This document shows positions 10,988-23,377 of a stretch of DNA of 64,000 bases, piece after piece. Each line of letters begins with the position of its first letter. The first letter of the stretch is position 1. The notes beneath the pieces are model-generated. The model had not been told where the DNA came from. It did no database searches and worked only from the letters and a program-made list of their open reading frames with translations. The translations under genes were made by a program, and so were the position numbers. Origin of the DNA: Glycine soja (taxonomy: Eukaryota > Streptophyta > Magnoliopsida > Fabales > Fabaceae); NCBI RefSeq assembly GCF_004193775.1, contig NC_041007.1, positions 25,094,676 through 25,158,675 of the forward strand. The letters are read 5' to 3'.

Positions 10988-12752
10988 CGGAGTCACCACC
11001 AACGTTTATTTGTGGAAAACGTCGGGAAAACCGAAGGAAACCGGTCAAAATGAAAATTCTAAGTTCAGGAGTTGTATTTACGTTTGAGGAAGGTATTAGC
11101 ACCTCTCACGTTTGTCCCAAAGGACAACAACCTATTTTTTAGAATTGTGGAAATTGTGTTACCTTAACTTTTATTTCTTTTTATTTTTTGAGGTCAACAA
11201 AAGCGGGGCTCTTGCTCCTACGTACCCTCCATCAAAGAGGAAATCCGACCTACGTAGTTCTTTTTGTGCGTGAATCAAGTGATTCTTTTTACTTGAAAGG
11301 TGATCATTTTAAGGCGTTGGACCTTAAAAAGGATCCATTTTACTTGGTAAGAAACTGAAATGATAAACTTCCAAATCCCTTTTTAGTGATTTTTTTGTGG
11401 TCGAGCTTGAATTGGCGAATTGATTTTAGCCTTAGTTTCACTTTAGTTATTAGTCAATTCAATTAAGAATGAGAAATTCCAAAGAGAAAACGTCCGATTG
11501 ATTTTTTTTGGTTTATTTTACTAAAAGATATTTTTTTATTATTATTATTATTTTACCTCTTTTTGGTTTAACTGTGGTTACAACGTGAACGATCGGTTAG
11601 ATTTTGTTTTAACAGTGATTAAACGAGATTACAACACAAATGATCGGTTGAAATTCATTTTATCATTTATTAGGCGAGAAAACGGCTTAAATAAACGGTT
11701 AAAGCACGTTAAAAACGGAAGAAAAGAAAACTGAAAGTGAACGAAATTAAAGTGTAAGTACACGAAACAAGAAATGAATTGAAAGTCTCGGATTCGAAAA
11801 CTTACCCGTTGAAGAATGAAGAACGAACGAAGAACGGATGAAGAACGGTGAAGAACGACGAAGAACGATGAAGAATTTCCACATAATCGCTAACGGAAGC
11901 ATTACGGAAGCACTTCGACTCGATTTTTCTTCACAAAAACGTGTTTTTTGCCCAAAATAGCCGAAATGCATAGCCAAAGGGGTCTTGAACCTTTTGAAAC
12001 ATCTCCCCCTCCCCTATTTATAGAAAAAAAAGGGAGGTGCTTGCCGCCCAGAGACTTAATGAAGAAGATTTCTAAGCGCACCCAAATTACTAAGTTCACC
12101 CCCCTTTTCGTATTTTACGGAAAAGTTACGGAAGCCTTACGGAAGTGTTTTTGAAATTGATTTTCATCTTTTTTCTCTTCCCTTTCACCAATGTTAAGTG
12201 GAATATGCTTACCCAAGGTTTTCGGAAATTTTACGGAAGTATTACGGAAGCCGCGGAAGCCCCGGAAACCATTTTTCAAAAACGTGGAGGAGCTTGCCGC
12301 CCAGTTGTTTCCTCCTTAAGCAACCCGACTTCCAAAATGTTCCGGAAGGGCCTAGATTTGAATTGCTATTTACACCCCTATCTTGATAAGTTCACCCCCC
12401 CTTTATCTTTTTTTGGTGATTCTTTTTCCTTAACGTTACGAAACTTTACAAATTTCGTAACGATACCTATTTGCCTTCCGCAAGGTTACGAATCCTTACG
12501 GATTATGTATTTACTATTTTTTAGCTTTTGAAGAAGTTATGAAAACTCACGGATTGCGAGAAAAATACCTCCTTTCGATTTCCGTCACATTACGAAATTT
12601 TCACGGATCGCGTAAGCCTACTTCCTTTTGATTTTCGGCACGTCCCGGGACTTCACATATTATGCAACAAAGGGTGCCAAGTATCTCGAAGCGGCCAATC
12701 AAAGGTTGTATATCTTCAAATAATAATCCCCGGACGAAATTAGGGTATGACA
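10988..12752 (-). repeat. Element A 3' LTR, outer end truncated
   Basis: It matches 27,200-28,964 almost base for base over long stretches. The junction at about 10,985-10,990 joins a repeat unit of element B to the CGGAGTC of the LTR, so the terminal roughly 74 bases (27,126-27,199 in the other copy) are missing. The TATA box on the minus strand lies near 12,013-12,022. Confidence 0.85.
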
Positions 12753-12769
12753 GTTGCCCCTCTTTACTT
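12753..12769 (-). other. Polypurine tract of element A
   Basis: The minus strand reads AAGTAAAGAGGGGCAAC directly before TGTCATACCC. The same tract precedes the 3' LTRs of elements B and C, which supports its role as plus-strand primer. Confidence 0.75.
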
Positions 12770-12989
12770 ACCTCTCATCGGAGATAAGAGGAAAGCAAAG
12801 TTAAGACACTGATTTCGTCCGTCCTGCCCTCTCCGTGATGATGATTCTCGTCTCTACTCCTTCTTTTTTTGCTGTACAACACAAAACAAAGTACAAACAA
12901 AAACAAGAACAATGAATATAATATACATATACACATATTTGGTGAAGGAACCGATCCGGAAAATAACAGAAAAACATATTTCCCAGTCA

Positions 12990-15900
12990 CCAGAGGCTCC
13001 GCGCTTGATAATGGAGGACAACACATGAACAACGCTAGGCAATGACATTCATGGGTCTCCGAATAAAAGTGGAGAATGGAAAATTGGCGAACAGTGCTAG
13101 GCAATTACATTCGCGGGGCTCCAGACTCAAAGGTGGAGGACACATGAACAGCGCTAGGCTATGACATTCATGGGGCTCCGAAAAAAGTGGAGAATGGAGG
13201 ATTGCACTAGAGGGTCCACACTTAGGCAATCATGAAGCATAGCTCCAAACTCAAAGGTGGAGGACACATGAACAGCGCTAGGCAATGACATTCATGGGAC
13301 TCCGAAAAAAGCGGAGAATGGAGGATTGCACTTGAGGGTCCACACTTAGGCAATCATGAAGCATAGCTCCAAACTCAAAGGTGGAGGACACATGAACAGC
13401 GCTAGGCAATGACATTCATGGGGCTCCAAAAAAAGTGGAGAATGGAGGATTGCACTTGAGGGTCCACACTTAGGCAATCATGAAGCATAGCTCCAAACTC
13501 GAAGGTGGAGGAATCATGAACAGCGCTAGGCAATGACATTCATGGGGCTCCGAAAAAAGTGGAGAATGGAGGATTGCACTTGAGGGTCCACACTTAGGCA
13601 ATCATGAAGCATAGCTCAAAACTCGAAGATGGAGGACACATGAACAACGGTAGGCAATGACATTCATGGGGCTCCGAAAAAAGTGGAGAATGGAGGATTG
13701 CACTTGAGGGTCCACACTTAGGCAATCATGAAGCATAGCTCCAAACTCAAAGGTGGAGGACACATGAACAGCGCTAGGCAATGACATTCATGGGGCTCCG
13801 AAAAAAGTGGAGAATGGAGGATTGCACTTGAGGGTCCACACTTAGGCAATCATGAAGCATAGCTCCAAACTCGAAGGTGGAGGACACATGAACAGCGCTA
13901 GGCAATGACATTCATGGGGCTCCGAAAAAAGTGGTGAATGGAGGATTGCACTTGAGGGTCCACACTTAGGCAATCATGAAGCATAGCTCCAAACTCGAAG
14001 ATGGAGGACACATGAACAACGGTAGGCAATGACATTCATGGGGCTCCGAAAAAAGTGGAGAATGGAGGATTGCACTTGAGGGTCCACACTTAGGCAATCA
14101 TGAAGCATAGCTCCAAACTCGAAGGTGGAGGACACATGAACAGCGCTAGGCAATGACATTCATGGGGCTTCGAAAAAAGTGGAGAATGGAGAATTGGCGA
14201 ACAGCGCTAGGCAATGACTTTCGCGGGGCTCCAGACTCGAAGGTGGAGGACACATGAACAGCGCTAGACAATGACATTCATGGGGCTCCGAAAAAAGTGG
14301 AGAATGGAGGATTGCACTTGAGGGTCCACACTTAGGCAATCATGAAGCATAGCTCCAAACTCGAACGTGGAGGACACATGAACAGCGCTAGGCAATGACA
14401 TTCATGGGGCTTCGAAAAAAGTGGAGAATGGAGAATTGGCGAACAGCGCTAGGCAATGACATTAGCGGGGCTCCAGACTCGAAGGTGGAGGACACATGAA
14501 CAGCGCTAGACAATGACATTCATGGGGCTCCGAAAAAAGTGGAGAATGGAGGATTGCACTTGAGGGTCCACACTTAGGCAATCATGAAGCGTAGCTCCAA
14601 ACTCGAAGGTGGAGGACACATGAACAGCGCTAGGCAATGACATTCATGGGACTCCGAAAAAAGTGGAGAATGGAGGATTGCACTTGAGGGTCCACACTTA
14701 GGCAATCATGAAGCATAGCTCCAAACTCAAAGGTGGAGGACACATGAACAGCGCTAGGCAATGACATTCATGGGGCTCCGAAAAAAGTGGAGAATGGAGG
14801 ATTGCACTTGAGGGTCCACACTTAGGCAATCATGAAGCATAGCTCCAAACTCGAAGGTGGAGGACACATGAACAGCGCTAGGCAATGACATTCATGGGGC
14901 TTCGAAAAAAGTGGAGAATGGAGAATTGGCGAACAGCGCTAGGCAATGACTTTCGCGGGGCTCCAGACTCGAAGGTGGAGGACACATGAACAGCGCTAGA
15001 CAATGACATTCATGGGGCTCCGAAAAAAGTGGAGAATGGAGGATTGCACTTGAGGGTCCACACTTAGGCAATCATGAAGCATAGCTCCAAACTCGAACGT
15101 GGAGGACACATGAACAGCGCTAGGCAATGACATTCATGGGGCTTCGAAAAAAGTGGAGAATGGAGAATTGGCGAACAGCGCTAGGCAATGACATTAGCGG
15201 GGCTCCAGACTCGAAGGTGGAGGACACATGAACAGCGCTAGACAATGACATTCATGGGGCTCCGAAAAAAGTGGAGAATGGAGGATTGCACTTGAGGGTC
15301 CACACTTAGGCAATCATGAAGCGTAGCTCCAAACTCGAAGGTGGAGGACACATGAACAGCGCTAGGCAATGACATTCATGGGACTCCGAAAAAAGTGGAG
15401 AATGGAGGATTGCACTTGAGGGTCCACACTTAGGCAATCATGAAGCATAGCTCCAAACTCAAAGGTGGAGGACACATGAACAGCGCTAGGCAATGACATT
15501 CATGGGGCTCCGAAAAAAGTGGAGAATGGAGGATTGCACTTGAGGGTCCACACTTAGGCAATCATGAAGCATAGCTCCAAACTCGAAGGTGGAGGACACA
15601 TGAACAGCGCTAGGCAATGACATTCATGGGGCTCCGAAAAAAGTGGTGAATGGAGGATTGCACTTGAGGGTCCACACTTAGGCAATCATGAAGCATAGCT
15701 CCAAACTCGAAGATGGAGGACACATGAACAACGGTAGGCAATGACATTCATGGGGCTCCGAAAAAAGTGGAGAATGGAGGATTGCACTTGAGGGTCCACA
15801 CTTAGGCAATCATGAAGCATAGCTCCAAACTCGAAGGTGGAGGACACATGAACAGCGCTAGGCAATGACATTCATGGGGCTTCGAAAAAAGTGGAGAATG

Positions 15901-16500
15901 GAGAATTGGCGAACAGCGCTAGGCAATGACTTTCGCGGGGCTCCAGACTCGAAGGTGGAGGACACATGAACAGCGCTAGACAATGACATTCATGGGGCTC
16001 CGAAAAAAGTGGAGAATGGAGGATTGCACTTGAGGGTCCACACTTAGGCAATCATGAAGCATAGCTCCAAACTCGAACGTGGAGGACACATGAACAGCGC
16101 TAGGCAATGATATTCATGGGGCTCCGAATAAAAGTGGAGAATGGAGGATTGCACTTGAGGGTCCACACTTAGGCAATCATGAAGCATAGCACCAAACTCG
16201 AAGGTGGAGAACACATGAACAGCACTAGGCAATGACATTCATGGGGCTTCGAAAAAAGTGGAGAATGGAGGATTGCACTTGAGGGTCCACACTTAGGCAA
16301 TCATGAAGCATAACTCCAAACTCGAAGGTGGAGAACACATGAACAGCGATAGGCAATGACATTCATGGGGCTACGAAAAAAGTGGAGAATGGAGGAGTGC
16401 ACTTGAGGGTCCACACTTAGGCAATCCTGAAGCATAGCTCCAAACTCGAAGGTGGAGGACACATGAACAGCGCTAGGCAATGACATTCATGGGGCTTCGA
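12990..16500. repeat. 124-bp tandem array (about 28 units) in the 3' region of element A
   Basis: The period is 124 bases: equivalent positions recur at 13,256, 13,380 and 13,504. Each unit holds CATGAACAGCGCTAGGCAAT, a GAAAAAAGTGGAGAATGG box and CCACACTTAGGCAATCATG. The two halves share TAGGCAATxx(x)AT, GCTCC and GGTGGAG/AGTGGAG words, so the unit looks like an ancient dimer of about 62 bases. Variant units with GGCGAACAGCG and CGCGGGGCTCCAGAC appear at 13,090, 14,205, 14,440, 14,935, 15,170 and 15,910. The variants at 14,216 and 14,948 are about 732 bases apart, as are those at 14,451 and 15,186, giving a higher-order repeat. The 61-74-codon open frames inside are by-products of the repetition. 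Confidence 0.95.
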
Positions 16501-18359
16501 ATAAAAGTGGTTTGTTGGCAGGACCGAACGGTCCACCTGGTTTTTCCACCTAAAGGCAAACATGCTTTTTGCAAAGAAAAATAAATCATTCGCGAGAGCA
16601 CCATATCTTAGAGAAACAATATACTTGTGTATAAAACTCACACAGGGGAAACATCGGGCTAAGCTGAAAATAAATCACTCATAGTGTATAAAACTCACAC
16701 AGACAAGTGTTTTATCCTATTCCCAAACCATAACTGCACCATGACTTTATTTTGCACACGGCTTCCTATCGAATCAAAGATCAAGCGTACGATCACGGAC
16801 CAATAGGATTTTCTCGAGGGTAGTGTTTTTGGAGAGGAAGCTGGGTGTTTCGGTCTTTTCCTCTTTGTTCAGGTGGGGTGGGATATCGCCAGTCGAGAAT
16901 GACCTTGAATGGCAATCTGAAGGGAAGAGACACCAAAAATGGGTTTTCCTTTGCCGACAGTCCCTTACCTTGCTGAGAATTTGTCTGGTCTGAAGATCTT
17001 CCATTCTATTTCTTTCATTGATCGAGAATTGCCTCTTTTCCCTTTTTACTTCCTTTCGATCTTTGATCGGGAATCCTTCTTTCCTTTCTTTTGTTCTTTT
17101 CTTTATTTTCATCTTTTTCTTTTTCTTTCTTTCCATTTCTTCCTTTTCTTTCTTTTCACTTCTCCTTCCCCATCCCTTTGTTTGGGAAATCGGGTTTTAG
17201 CATTCTATTCGCTCTCCCTTGAGGAGATTCCGCTGTCCTTTGCTTCGGGGAAGGAATGAGGATTCTTTTTTACAGGCCAAGGTTCAAAAAGTCTAAGGTT
17301 GTGTTTCAATGGGGTCTTTTATCGTGGGAACCCAATCTTGATATCTGGGGCGAAACAAATTTGGGTGTCAAGGTGTCGATTTCAGGCCGAACTTCCATAT
17401 TATTCCATAAGGCACGCGTGACAATGATGATTTGAAAACAACGTGCAAAATTAGTCATGGCTACAGCCAAGTGGGCACTCAAGCATCCCGTTTATGGAAT
17501 TGTGATACTACGGTTGAGAATTTACACAAACAGACCCAACGTTTCCAAGTTATGTTCTTTCATCAGTTTAATGAATTCATCCATTCTTATCTCGGTTATT
17601 TCGGAAAATAAACTCTTAGCGTTAGTCCCTTGTTTCCAGAAGATACGTTTGCTCTTTACGAATGATTTATACTTCTTAACTATAACATGTTGACCTTCGC
17701 GGTCTTTCTTTCTTTTTTCTTTTTTGTTTCATTTTTATATATTCACAAAATTATACACCTATGGTCCTCTATGAAGAAATTTTCTTTGTATATCTACACT
17801 CTTGTACATACCAAACTCTTTCTGTATATGCATTGGAACTCTCTCTCTCTTTACGTCACACGGTCAAACCCTATTTACATTCAAAGATCTTTTTCGTTTT
17901 TCTCCAACGCACACTTATGGTTCATACAAAAGTTTCTTTATATATACTCGTTCACACACACAAGAATCCCTCTACACGTATTTTTTATAAAAACCCTTCT
18001 ATGCACATTTTCCTTTTTCTTTATATACGCAGATATTTTATTCACTACACTTCCCTCCTTTTTTATCATGATTTTGGTTAATTTTATTTTTATTTTGGAC
18101 GACATTCCTAAATGAAAAAATTCTACGCGATTCCGGAATTTCTACAAACACTATTGATAACAACGAAACAAGTACTGACGTAACAACTCAAATGATATGT
18201 ATGTACAAAACAAAAGTCAGTCAAAACAAAACAAACGTTAGTCCCTCAGTTAAACAAAAGATAGCATACAAATGATAAATGATGGAACATACGAATTTGG
18301 GGATCCCACGGTCATGTGGCTCTGCATGCCCCCAGACTCTTGGGTCATGGTAACAAAAG

Positions 18360-18445
18360 GTGGGGTGGTCGACAAAAGCAGGGCTTTTGCTCCTACGTAT
18401 CCTCAATTTGTGATGAGGAACTCAGACCTATATAGTTCTTGCTAA
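18360..18445 (-). repeat. LTR-like module inside the element A 3' region
   Basis: The run GTCGACAAAAGCAGGGCTTT-TGCTCCTACGTATCCTCAATT-GATGAGGAACTCAGACCTA-ATAGTTCTT resembles a module found in every LTR of the family (for example 9,340-9,415, 27,405-27,470 and 37,735-37,800). Here it lies outside any LTR. Equivalent internal copies occur at 29,465-29,500 (partial) and 54,900-54,970. Confidence 0.7.
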
Positions 18446-19699
18446 CTGTGAGACTAAAAATAGTCTCAGTGTTTTCTTCACTAAAATGCGAACATGCTTT
18501 AGTAAAGAGACAAAAAACTTCCAACTGATCAGAGCATCAAATGTTTTTTGGATGAAAAATGATGTGTCTATCGGGGAAGGAGAGTATGCTGATGAAATTT
18601 TCTCATAACCGTAAATGAGATTTTGGATATTAGCATTTCGTTTCTAAATGACATTTAGAGGAAGCACTGGGTTCAACAAAAATAGAAGAAAATCACTCAA
18701 AGTGTATCAATCTCACACATGTAAGTGTTTTATCCTAATTCCGAACCATAGATATGTCATGACTTGATTTTCCAAATCATTTCCTCTCAAATCAAAGATT
18801 ACATGTATGATCATAGATCAATAGGACTTTCCTTGGGAATGGGTTCTTTTGGTGGGAAATTTGGCTTTGAGTGTTTTTGGGCCTTTTCCTTTTCTGTTTT
18901 TGTTTAGTGCGGGGCGAGAAAGTTGCTAGCGCACAAGATTTTGGTTGGCAATCAAAGGGAGAGGACCACTTTAGGTCGTGGTTTCCTTTCTTTTTTTTTT
19001 GTTTATTTGGTGACAATTCTGTATTGTTCAGATATTGTCTGGTCTAAAGACCTTTCTGCATGTTTCTTCTGTTTTCTTCCGATCCTTGATCAAGAATTTT
19101 TTCTTTCATTTTTGCTTTCTCCCACTCTTTGATTGGGAATTTTTCTTTTCTTTTCTTTTTTTCTTTTTTTGTTTAAGGATTGACATTCTTACCCTGGGTC
19201 AAGGTTTATGATAAGTTGGGATTTTGGCTCAAGGCTTTTAGAACGGCTGGTCATGATATATGTCAGGGTTTGGCCAGCGGTTCGGGGATAAAGGGGATGC
19301 CCTACATTATTTCCAGGATACACATGCAACAATGATGATTAGGAAATTTTATGCAAAATTGGTCATGCTGGCATCTACGTGGACGCTCAAGTGTCAAATT
19401 TTTATGGTCATGTGATGCTAGGGCTCAAGATTCATTTTCTCTATTTTTAGTCAACCCAACTTTTCCAAAAATATGTTCTTTTATCAATTTGTGCATTCGT
19501 CCAGGAAAATTTTCACAGCATTCACCCTTAAGGTGTATACACATTTTTTTCAAAAACTAGTCATGATCAGTGAATTTTTTCAAAGAAAAGTTGGAAGTCA
19601 TCTCTTTTTAAAAGCATGTTGGTTTTTCAGCTAGACAACTTATTTTTCTTTTTTTTTTATCATTTGTTTATTTCATTTTCTTGTTTGTTTTCCATGAGG

Positions 19700-19935
19700 T
19701 ATTTGCTACCTAAACATATGTATATTTTTGTGAGACATTTTGCTATATACATGCGTGTCCAAGGTATCTTGCTACCTAAACATACATATATATGTTTCGT
19801 GAGATATTTTTGCTATATACATGCATATCCAAGGTATCTTGCTACCTAAACATACATATATATACTTTGTGAGATATCTTTTTGCTACATACATGCATAT
19901 CTAAACATACATATATATATTTTGTGAGGTATGAC
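19700..19935. repeat. ~70-bp tandem repeat, about 3-4 copies
   Basis: Units contain CTACCTAAACATACATATAT, GTGAGATATTTT-GCTATATACATGC and CCAAGGTATCTTG. Equivalent CTAAACATA positions fall near 19,708, 19,777 and 19,848. Confidence 0.8.
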
Positions 19936-20049
19936 TACCTTCCGAGCTTGTGCTTGTTTTATTTAAATTCCTAGGATCATGAGCAACTAGGTGTGTCCTG
20001 CTATGACTTGAGAAACAAAGGTGATCAAATAACAAGCAGAGATTTAAAA

Positions 20050-20092
20050 GGTACTAGGTTGCCTCCTAGTAGCGCTTCTTTAACGTCTTGAG
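20050..20092 (-). other. Conserved GGAGGCAACC box
   Basis: The minus strand reads AAAGAAGCGCTACTAGGAGG-CAACCTAGTACC. Related boxes occur downstream of integrase in element B (30,005-30,045) and element C (50,440-50,465), and in the Athila-like element (60,876-60,905). Function is unknown. It may be an RNA structure or a packaging/priming-related signal, and is noted here only as a shared element. Confidence 0.5.
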
Positions 20093-20193
20093 CTGGACGC
20101 TTGATGGCTTGTCGGTCACGGACCTAGTACTTTTCTTACCTTTGGCTTTGGACTTGGTCGCCTATTGGTCGGCCATGGGTCGTAAGCAACGCT

Positions 20194-21131
20194 CTAACCT
20201 TTTTGTGGATGAGCTGAGGTGAACTCTAGAGGTGATGGCGGTGCATCTGTTGCCCGCTGCCGGCCATCCCCAGGCTGCTGTGGTGTTTCGCCCTGCGCCT
20301 GCCTGGAGACGCAGTACTTCTTGATCAAAGCTCGATTAGTAGGGGGCCTGATGCCCTTGCTGGAGGTGGCAGGCACTCCGTAGAACTGACAGAGACCTGT
20401 AATTAGAGCTTGACAACTCCAAGACCCTGTTGGACTTCTTCGGGTCCACTGGGTGTCTTGCAGGCGTGATCCCTGCAAATAATAGATGAAATCAGAAATC
20501 AGCTGAGCGATGTGCATACTTACCTATGATGACGTGACCTTGCCGGGGGGAATGGGCACCCTGTAGGACTACAGAGGCCCGTAACCAGAGCTGGACACCC
20601 CAGGGCCCTGTTGGACTTCTCCGGGTCCACTTGGTGTCTTTGTGGGTGCGATTCCTGCAAACAATAGATGGTATCAGAAATCAGTTGAACCATCTGTATA
20701 CTTACCTATGTCACGATGGCATGACCTCGCTGGGGGAACGGGCACCCTATAGGACTAACAGAGGCCCGTAACCAGAGCTGGAAACCCCAGGGCCCTGTTG
20801 GACTTCTTCGGGCCCACTGGGCGCCTTGTGGGCGCGATCCCTGCAAACAATAGATGACATCAGAAATCAATTGACCCATGTGCATACTTACCTATGTCAT
20901 GACGGCACAGACCGACCGATACATTTGCAGGGGGAGATTGGCATTGTGGTCGCTGGGCAGAATGTTGCTAAATAGCGACGTCATCCATATCCATGTAAGA
21001 GTGGTCATGTTGGTGCGCATGATCCGTACTCGTCTTTTTGCAGCGGCACGGGTGAAATTGCCCTGGGATGCATAGTAAATGCGTGATATCCTCCCTCTCT
21101 GGATGTGCTCGCACAGTTGGTCGCCCTCCAA
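20194..21131 (-). pseudogene. Element A 3' accessory ORF remnant (putative plant transposon protein-like)
   Basis: Two open pieces (21,131-20,892 and 20,517-20,194) match the 3' ORF of element C: MTTLTWIWMTSLFSNILPSD, HIAQLISDFIYYLQG, ALITGLCQFYGVP and RPPTNRALIKKYC. Between them the segment encoding 'IAQLI..ITGLCQ' is present three times in tandem (about 185 bases per copy, 20,365-20,890). The amino-terminal half is missing. GTAAGT...TTGCAG strings occur in each copy, but the intervening bases are coding in element C, so I do not call them introns. Confidence 0.65.
20365..20890 (-). repeat. Tandem triplication (~185 bp) within the accessory ORF
   Basis: CAGAGGCCCGTAACCAGAGC, CAGGGCCCTGTTGGACTTCT and CTGCAAA-AATAGATG-ATCAGAAATCA recur at about 20,390-20,485, 20,570-20,675 and 20,760-20,865. 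Confidence 0.85.
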
Positions 21132-21854
21132 TATCAGGGGGTGGCCCAGGGACTGATAAAAGGAAACTACTGGCCCCTTAACCGGGAGTGCAAGTCTTGG
21201 TTAAGCATCTAAGGGCAAAGGACCTTATATTCTCTTAAGGTGTGGATATGAAGCACACTGAAAACGAGGACGCATAGCCTTCTAAAGGCGAGGGCGTGCA
21301 GCCCTCTGCAAGCAAGGATGTGCAGTCCTCTGATGGCGAGGACATGCAGTCCTCTAAAGGTGATAGGTACTAGTACCCAAGGGTCCACCTTTATGAGAAA
21401 GCAAGAGATCGACTCATCGAGATGGCCGGTCATCCAAAAAGATTGGACACGAGATGTAGGAAATCTATGCAGTTAACATGATTTTTAGGGATGCAGACGC
21501 ATGCAACCTTTGTCGTGAAATTTGGTAATGATGACCTCATATGAAACAATGCAATGCAATGGAAAGTTGTACAATGTTCATGACATTCTTTCCCTATTTT
21601 GTGATTTTGATTTTGATTTAATTTTTTTGGAAAACACAAATTGACTGTCCTTTTGAAAAAGGTGATAATTCATGCAACCTTATCCTATCTTTTGCAAATC
21701 TCTCCGGGAACTCCCTCAGAGTGTATGTTCTGTTTGATTTAGTCACTTGACCATTTTGGAGTGACGGCAATGGAGCCGTTTGACGTTTAAACAATCTATT
21801 GAAATTCCAGGGTTTGTCTCCCCCCCTTTTTTTTCTTGTTTAAAAACATCGACG
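21132..21854 (-). other. Element A internal non-coding interval
   Basis: No supported gene. Short, imperfect repeats of GCGAGGACGTGCAGTCCTCT occur at 21,260-21,360. The small open frames here are built from them. Confidence 0.4.
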
Positions 21855-22240
21855 GGTGAGGACTTTTGATCTGCCCCTATGTTCACTTGAGGCTCATGCA
21901 CGATGCCCCTTATTGCCCTAGTGTAAGGCTTTGAGGTACCAATTGTTATCTTTCATCATGACCTTGTAGCTGGGAACCTATTGGGTGAGAACTTCTAATC
22001 TTCCCCTAGGTTCGCTTGAGGTTTTTTGCATGGTGCCTTTCATTGCCCCAGTGTAAGGATTTGAGGTACAATCGTTGTCTTTCGTCATGACCTTGTAGCA
22101 AGGAACCTATTGGGTGAGAACTTCTAATCTGCCCCTAGGTTCGTTTGAGGTTTATGCATGGTGCCTTTCATTGCCCCAGTGTAGGGCTTAGAGGTACCAA
22201 TTGTTGTCTTGTTTTCACAACCTCGTAGTGAGGAAGAATG
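21855..22240. repeat. ~120-bp tandem repeat, three copies
   Basis: Equivalent positions at 21,858, 21,987 and 22,106 begin GAGAACTTCTAATCTGCCCC. Each copy continues with TTGAGGTTTATGCATGGTGC, TTGCCCCAGTGTA, GAGGTACCAATTGTTGTCTT and CATGACCTTGTAG. Confidence 0.85.
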
Positions 22241-22334
22241 AAAGAAGCAGTGGATTCTTGCAAAAGGAATTTTCCAAGGACGAGAAATAGTTGAAGGATT
22301 TTTCAGTTGATGGATTTAAGTCAAATGATTCCTA

Positions 22335-23372
22335 TGGAGAAGCAAGATGTTTTGATGTCTTGATGATGCTAAAGGATCAAGTGCTTCTAAGTTTTATTCA
22401 AGACAAGAATCCAAGAAAATCAAGATATATGATCAAGTTGATTTCTAGAATCTTTAGGAAGAAGTTTCCAAATTAAAAAAACAAAAGGTTTGACCAAAGA
22501 ATTCTATCATTTCAAATTGAGATTTGCTCTCTGGTAATCGATTACTAGCAGCTGAAAAATGTTTATAACAGTCACTAGAAATTTGAATTAAAAATTTATA
22601 ACGTGTAATTGATTACACATGGACGGTAATTGATTACCAGCAGTTTATTGAATGTTTTAATTCAAATTTTTAAAACCTGTAATCGATTACACAAGTCTTG
22701 TAATTGATTACCAGAGGGGATTTTCAGAATATAATTCCCAAGAGTCACATCTATTCAAATGGTTTATGAATGGCCATCAAAGGTGACTTGGAAACACGAA
22801 CTTAAAGGGAGTTTTCATAGCCCAAAAAAGATTAAGAGTTTTTCTCAATTGAAATATTTTATCCTCTCAAAAAGATTCCTTGGTCAACCACTTGCATATT
22901 TAATAAGGAATTTTGATTGATCTTCATTGAACAATCTATCTCTTTTAAGAGAGATCTCTTCTTCTCTTCTTCTTATTTCTGAAAAGGGATTAAGAGACCG
23001 TGGGTCTCTCGTTGTAGAGGATTCTTGAACACAAGGGAAGAGTTGTCCCTGTGTGGTTCAGACTTTGTAAAAGGAGTTTTACAAAGAGAGTGAAAAATCT
23101 CAAGCGGGTTGTTTGAGGACTGGACGTAGACACGGGAAGTGGCCGAACCAATATAAATCAGGTTTGCATTCCCCTCTTCTCTTAAAATTATTTTATTGAT
23201 TGTTATTTATCTTTTGCTTTAAAGAAGTTTATTTTGAATTGTCTTTTGAGTAATTCATGTTAAGGGTGCATTGTTAATCCGAAGAGAGTGAAAGTTTAAT
23301 TGGGGAATAGTCTTTGTATCTTAATTTAACCCCCCCCCCCTTCTTAAGATAACTGAGGCCATTTGTCCAACA
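22335..23372 (-). mobile_element. Solo LTR (probably SIRE-like Ty1/copia) inside element A
   Basis: The segment begins TGGAGAAGC and ends GTCCAACA. It is flanked on both sides by TCCTA (22,330-22,334 and 23,373-23,377), consistent with an LTR plus 5-bp target duplication. On the minus strand it starts TGTTGGACAAATGGCCTC and continues with CTTAAGAAGGGGG, a pattern I associate with soybean SIRE-type LTRs. It also contains several TAATCGATTAC / TAATTGATTAC words (22,540-22,720) and a CCGAACCAATATAAATC run. No internal retrotransposon sequence is present, so it is a recombination-derived solo LTR. Lineage is less certain than the boundaries. Confidence 0.65.
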
Positions 23373-23377
23373 TCCTA

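Larger units (their letters stand above)
16640..20040 (-). repeat. Diverged ~2-kb duplication in the 3' region of element A
   Basis: Two related blocks lie in direct order, about 16,640-18,150 and 18,690-20,040. Both run through 'TGTTTTATCCTA.TTCC.AACCATA', 'AATAGGA.TTTC', a pyrimidine-rich stretch with TTTGATCGGGAAT/TTTGATTGGGAAT words, and a late 'CCAA.TTTTCCAA..TATGTTCTTT' block. The second block also matches element C at about 53,590-54,900 (opposite strand). The duplication is therefore private to A, and the sequence belongs to the 3' untranslated region of this family. Lys/Arg-rich or Phe-rich open frames here are low-complexity shadows. Confidence 0.7.

Noticed and set aside
12145..12531. 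Open frames in the LTRs (for example MEYAYPRFSEILRKYYGSR, also at 28,411)
   Set aside because: They occur only because the same LTR is present twice. They lie in U3, upstream of the transcription start, with no recognised domain.
13602..16486. Repeated 61-74-codon open frames (MSLPSAVHVSSTFEFGAML...) on the minus strand
   Set aside because: They are produced by the 124-bp array, whose unit leaves one frame open over about a unit and a half. There is no start context, no domain and no variation pattern suggesting coding.
12990..16500. Possible CRISPR-like array
   Set aside because: Units are contiguous tandem repeats with no unique spacers, within a plant retrotransposon.
16774..18115. Lys-rich (minus) and Phe-rich (plus) open frames of 100-140 codons
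   Set aside because: They mirror purine/pyrimidine-biased low-complexity DNA in the 3' untranslated region of element A. The equivalent region in element C (54,047-54,377) gives unrelated frames.
20365..20890. Three small introns (GTAAGT...TTGCAG)
   Set aside because: They are about 50 bases, short for plant introns, and the same segment reads as protein (HVAQLIADAIYLF) in element C. The GT/AG strings are more simply part of a triplicated coding segment.
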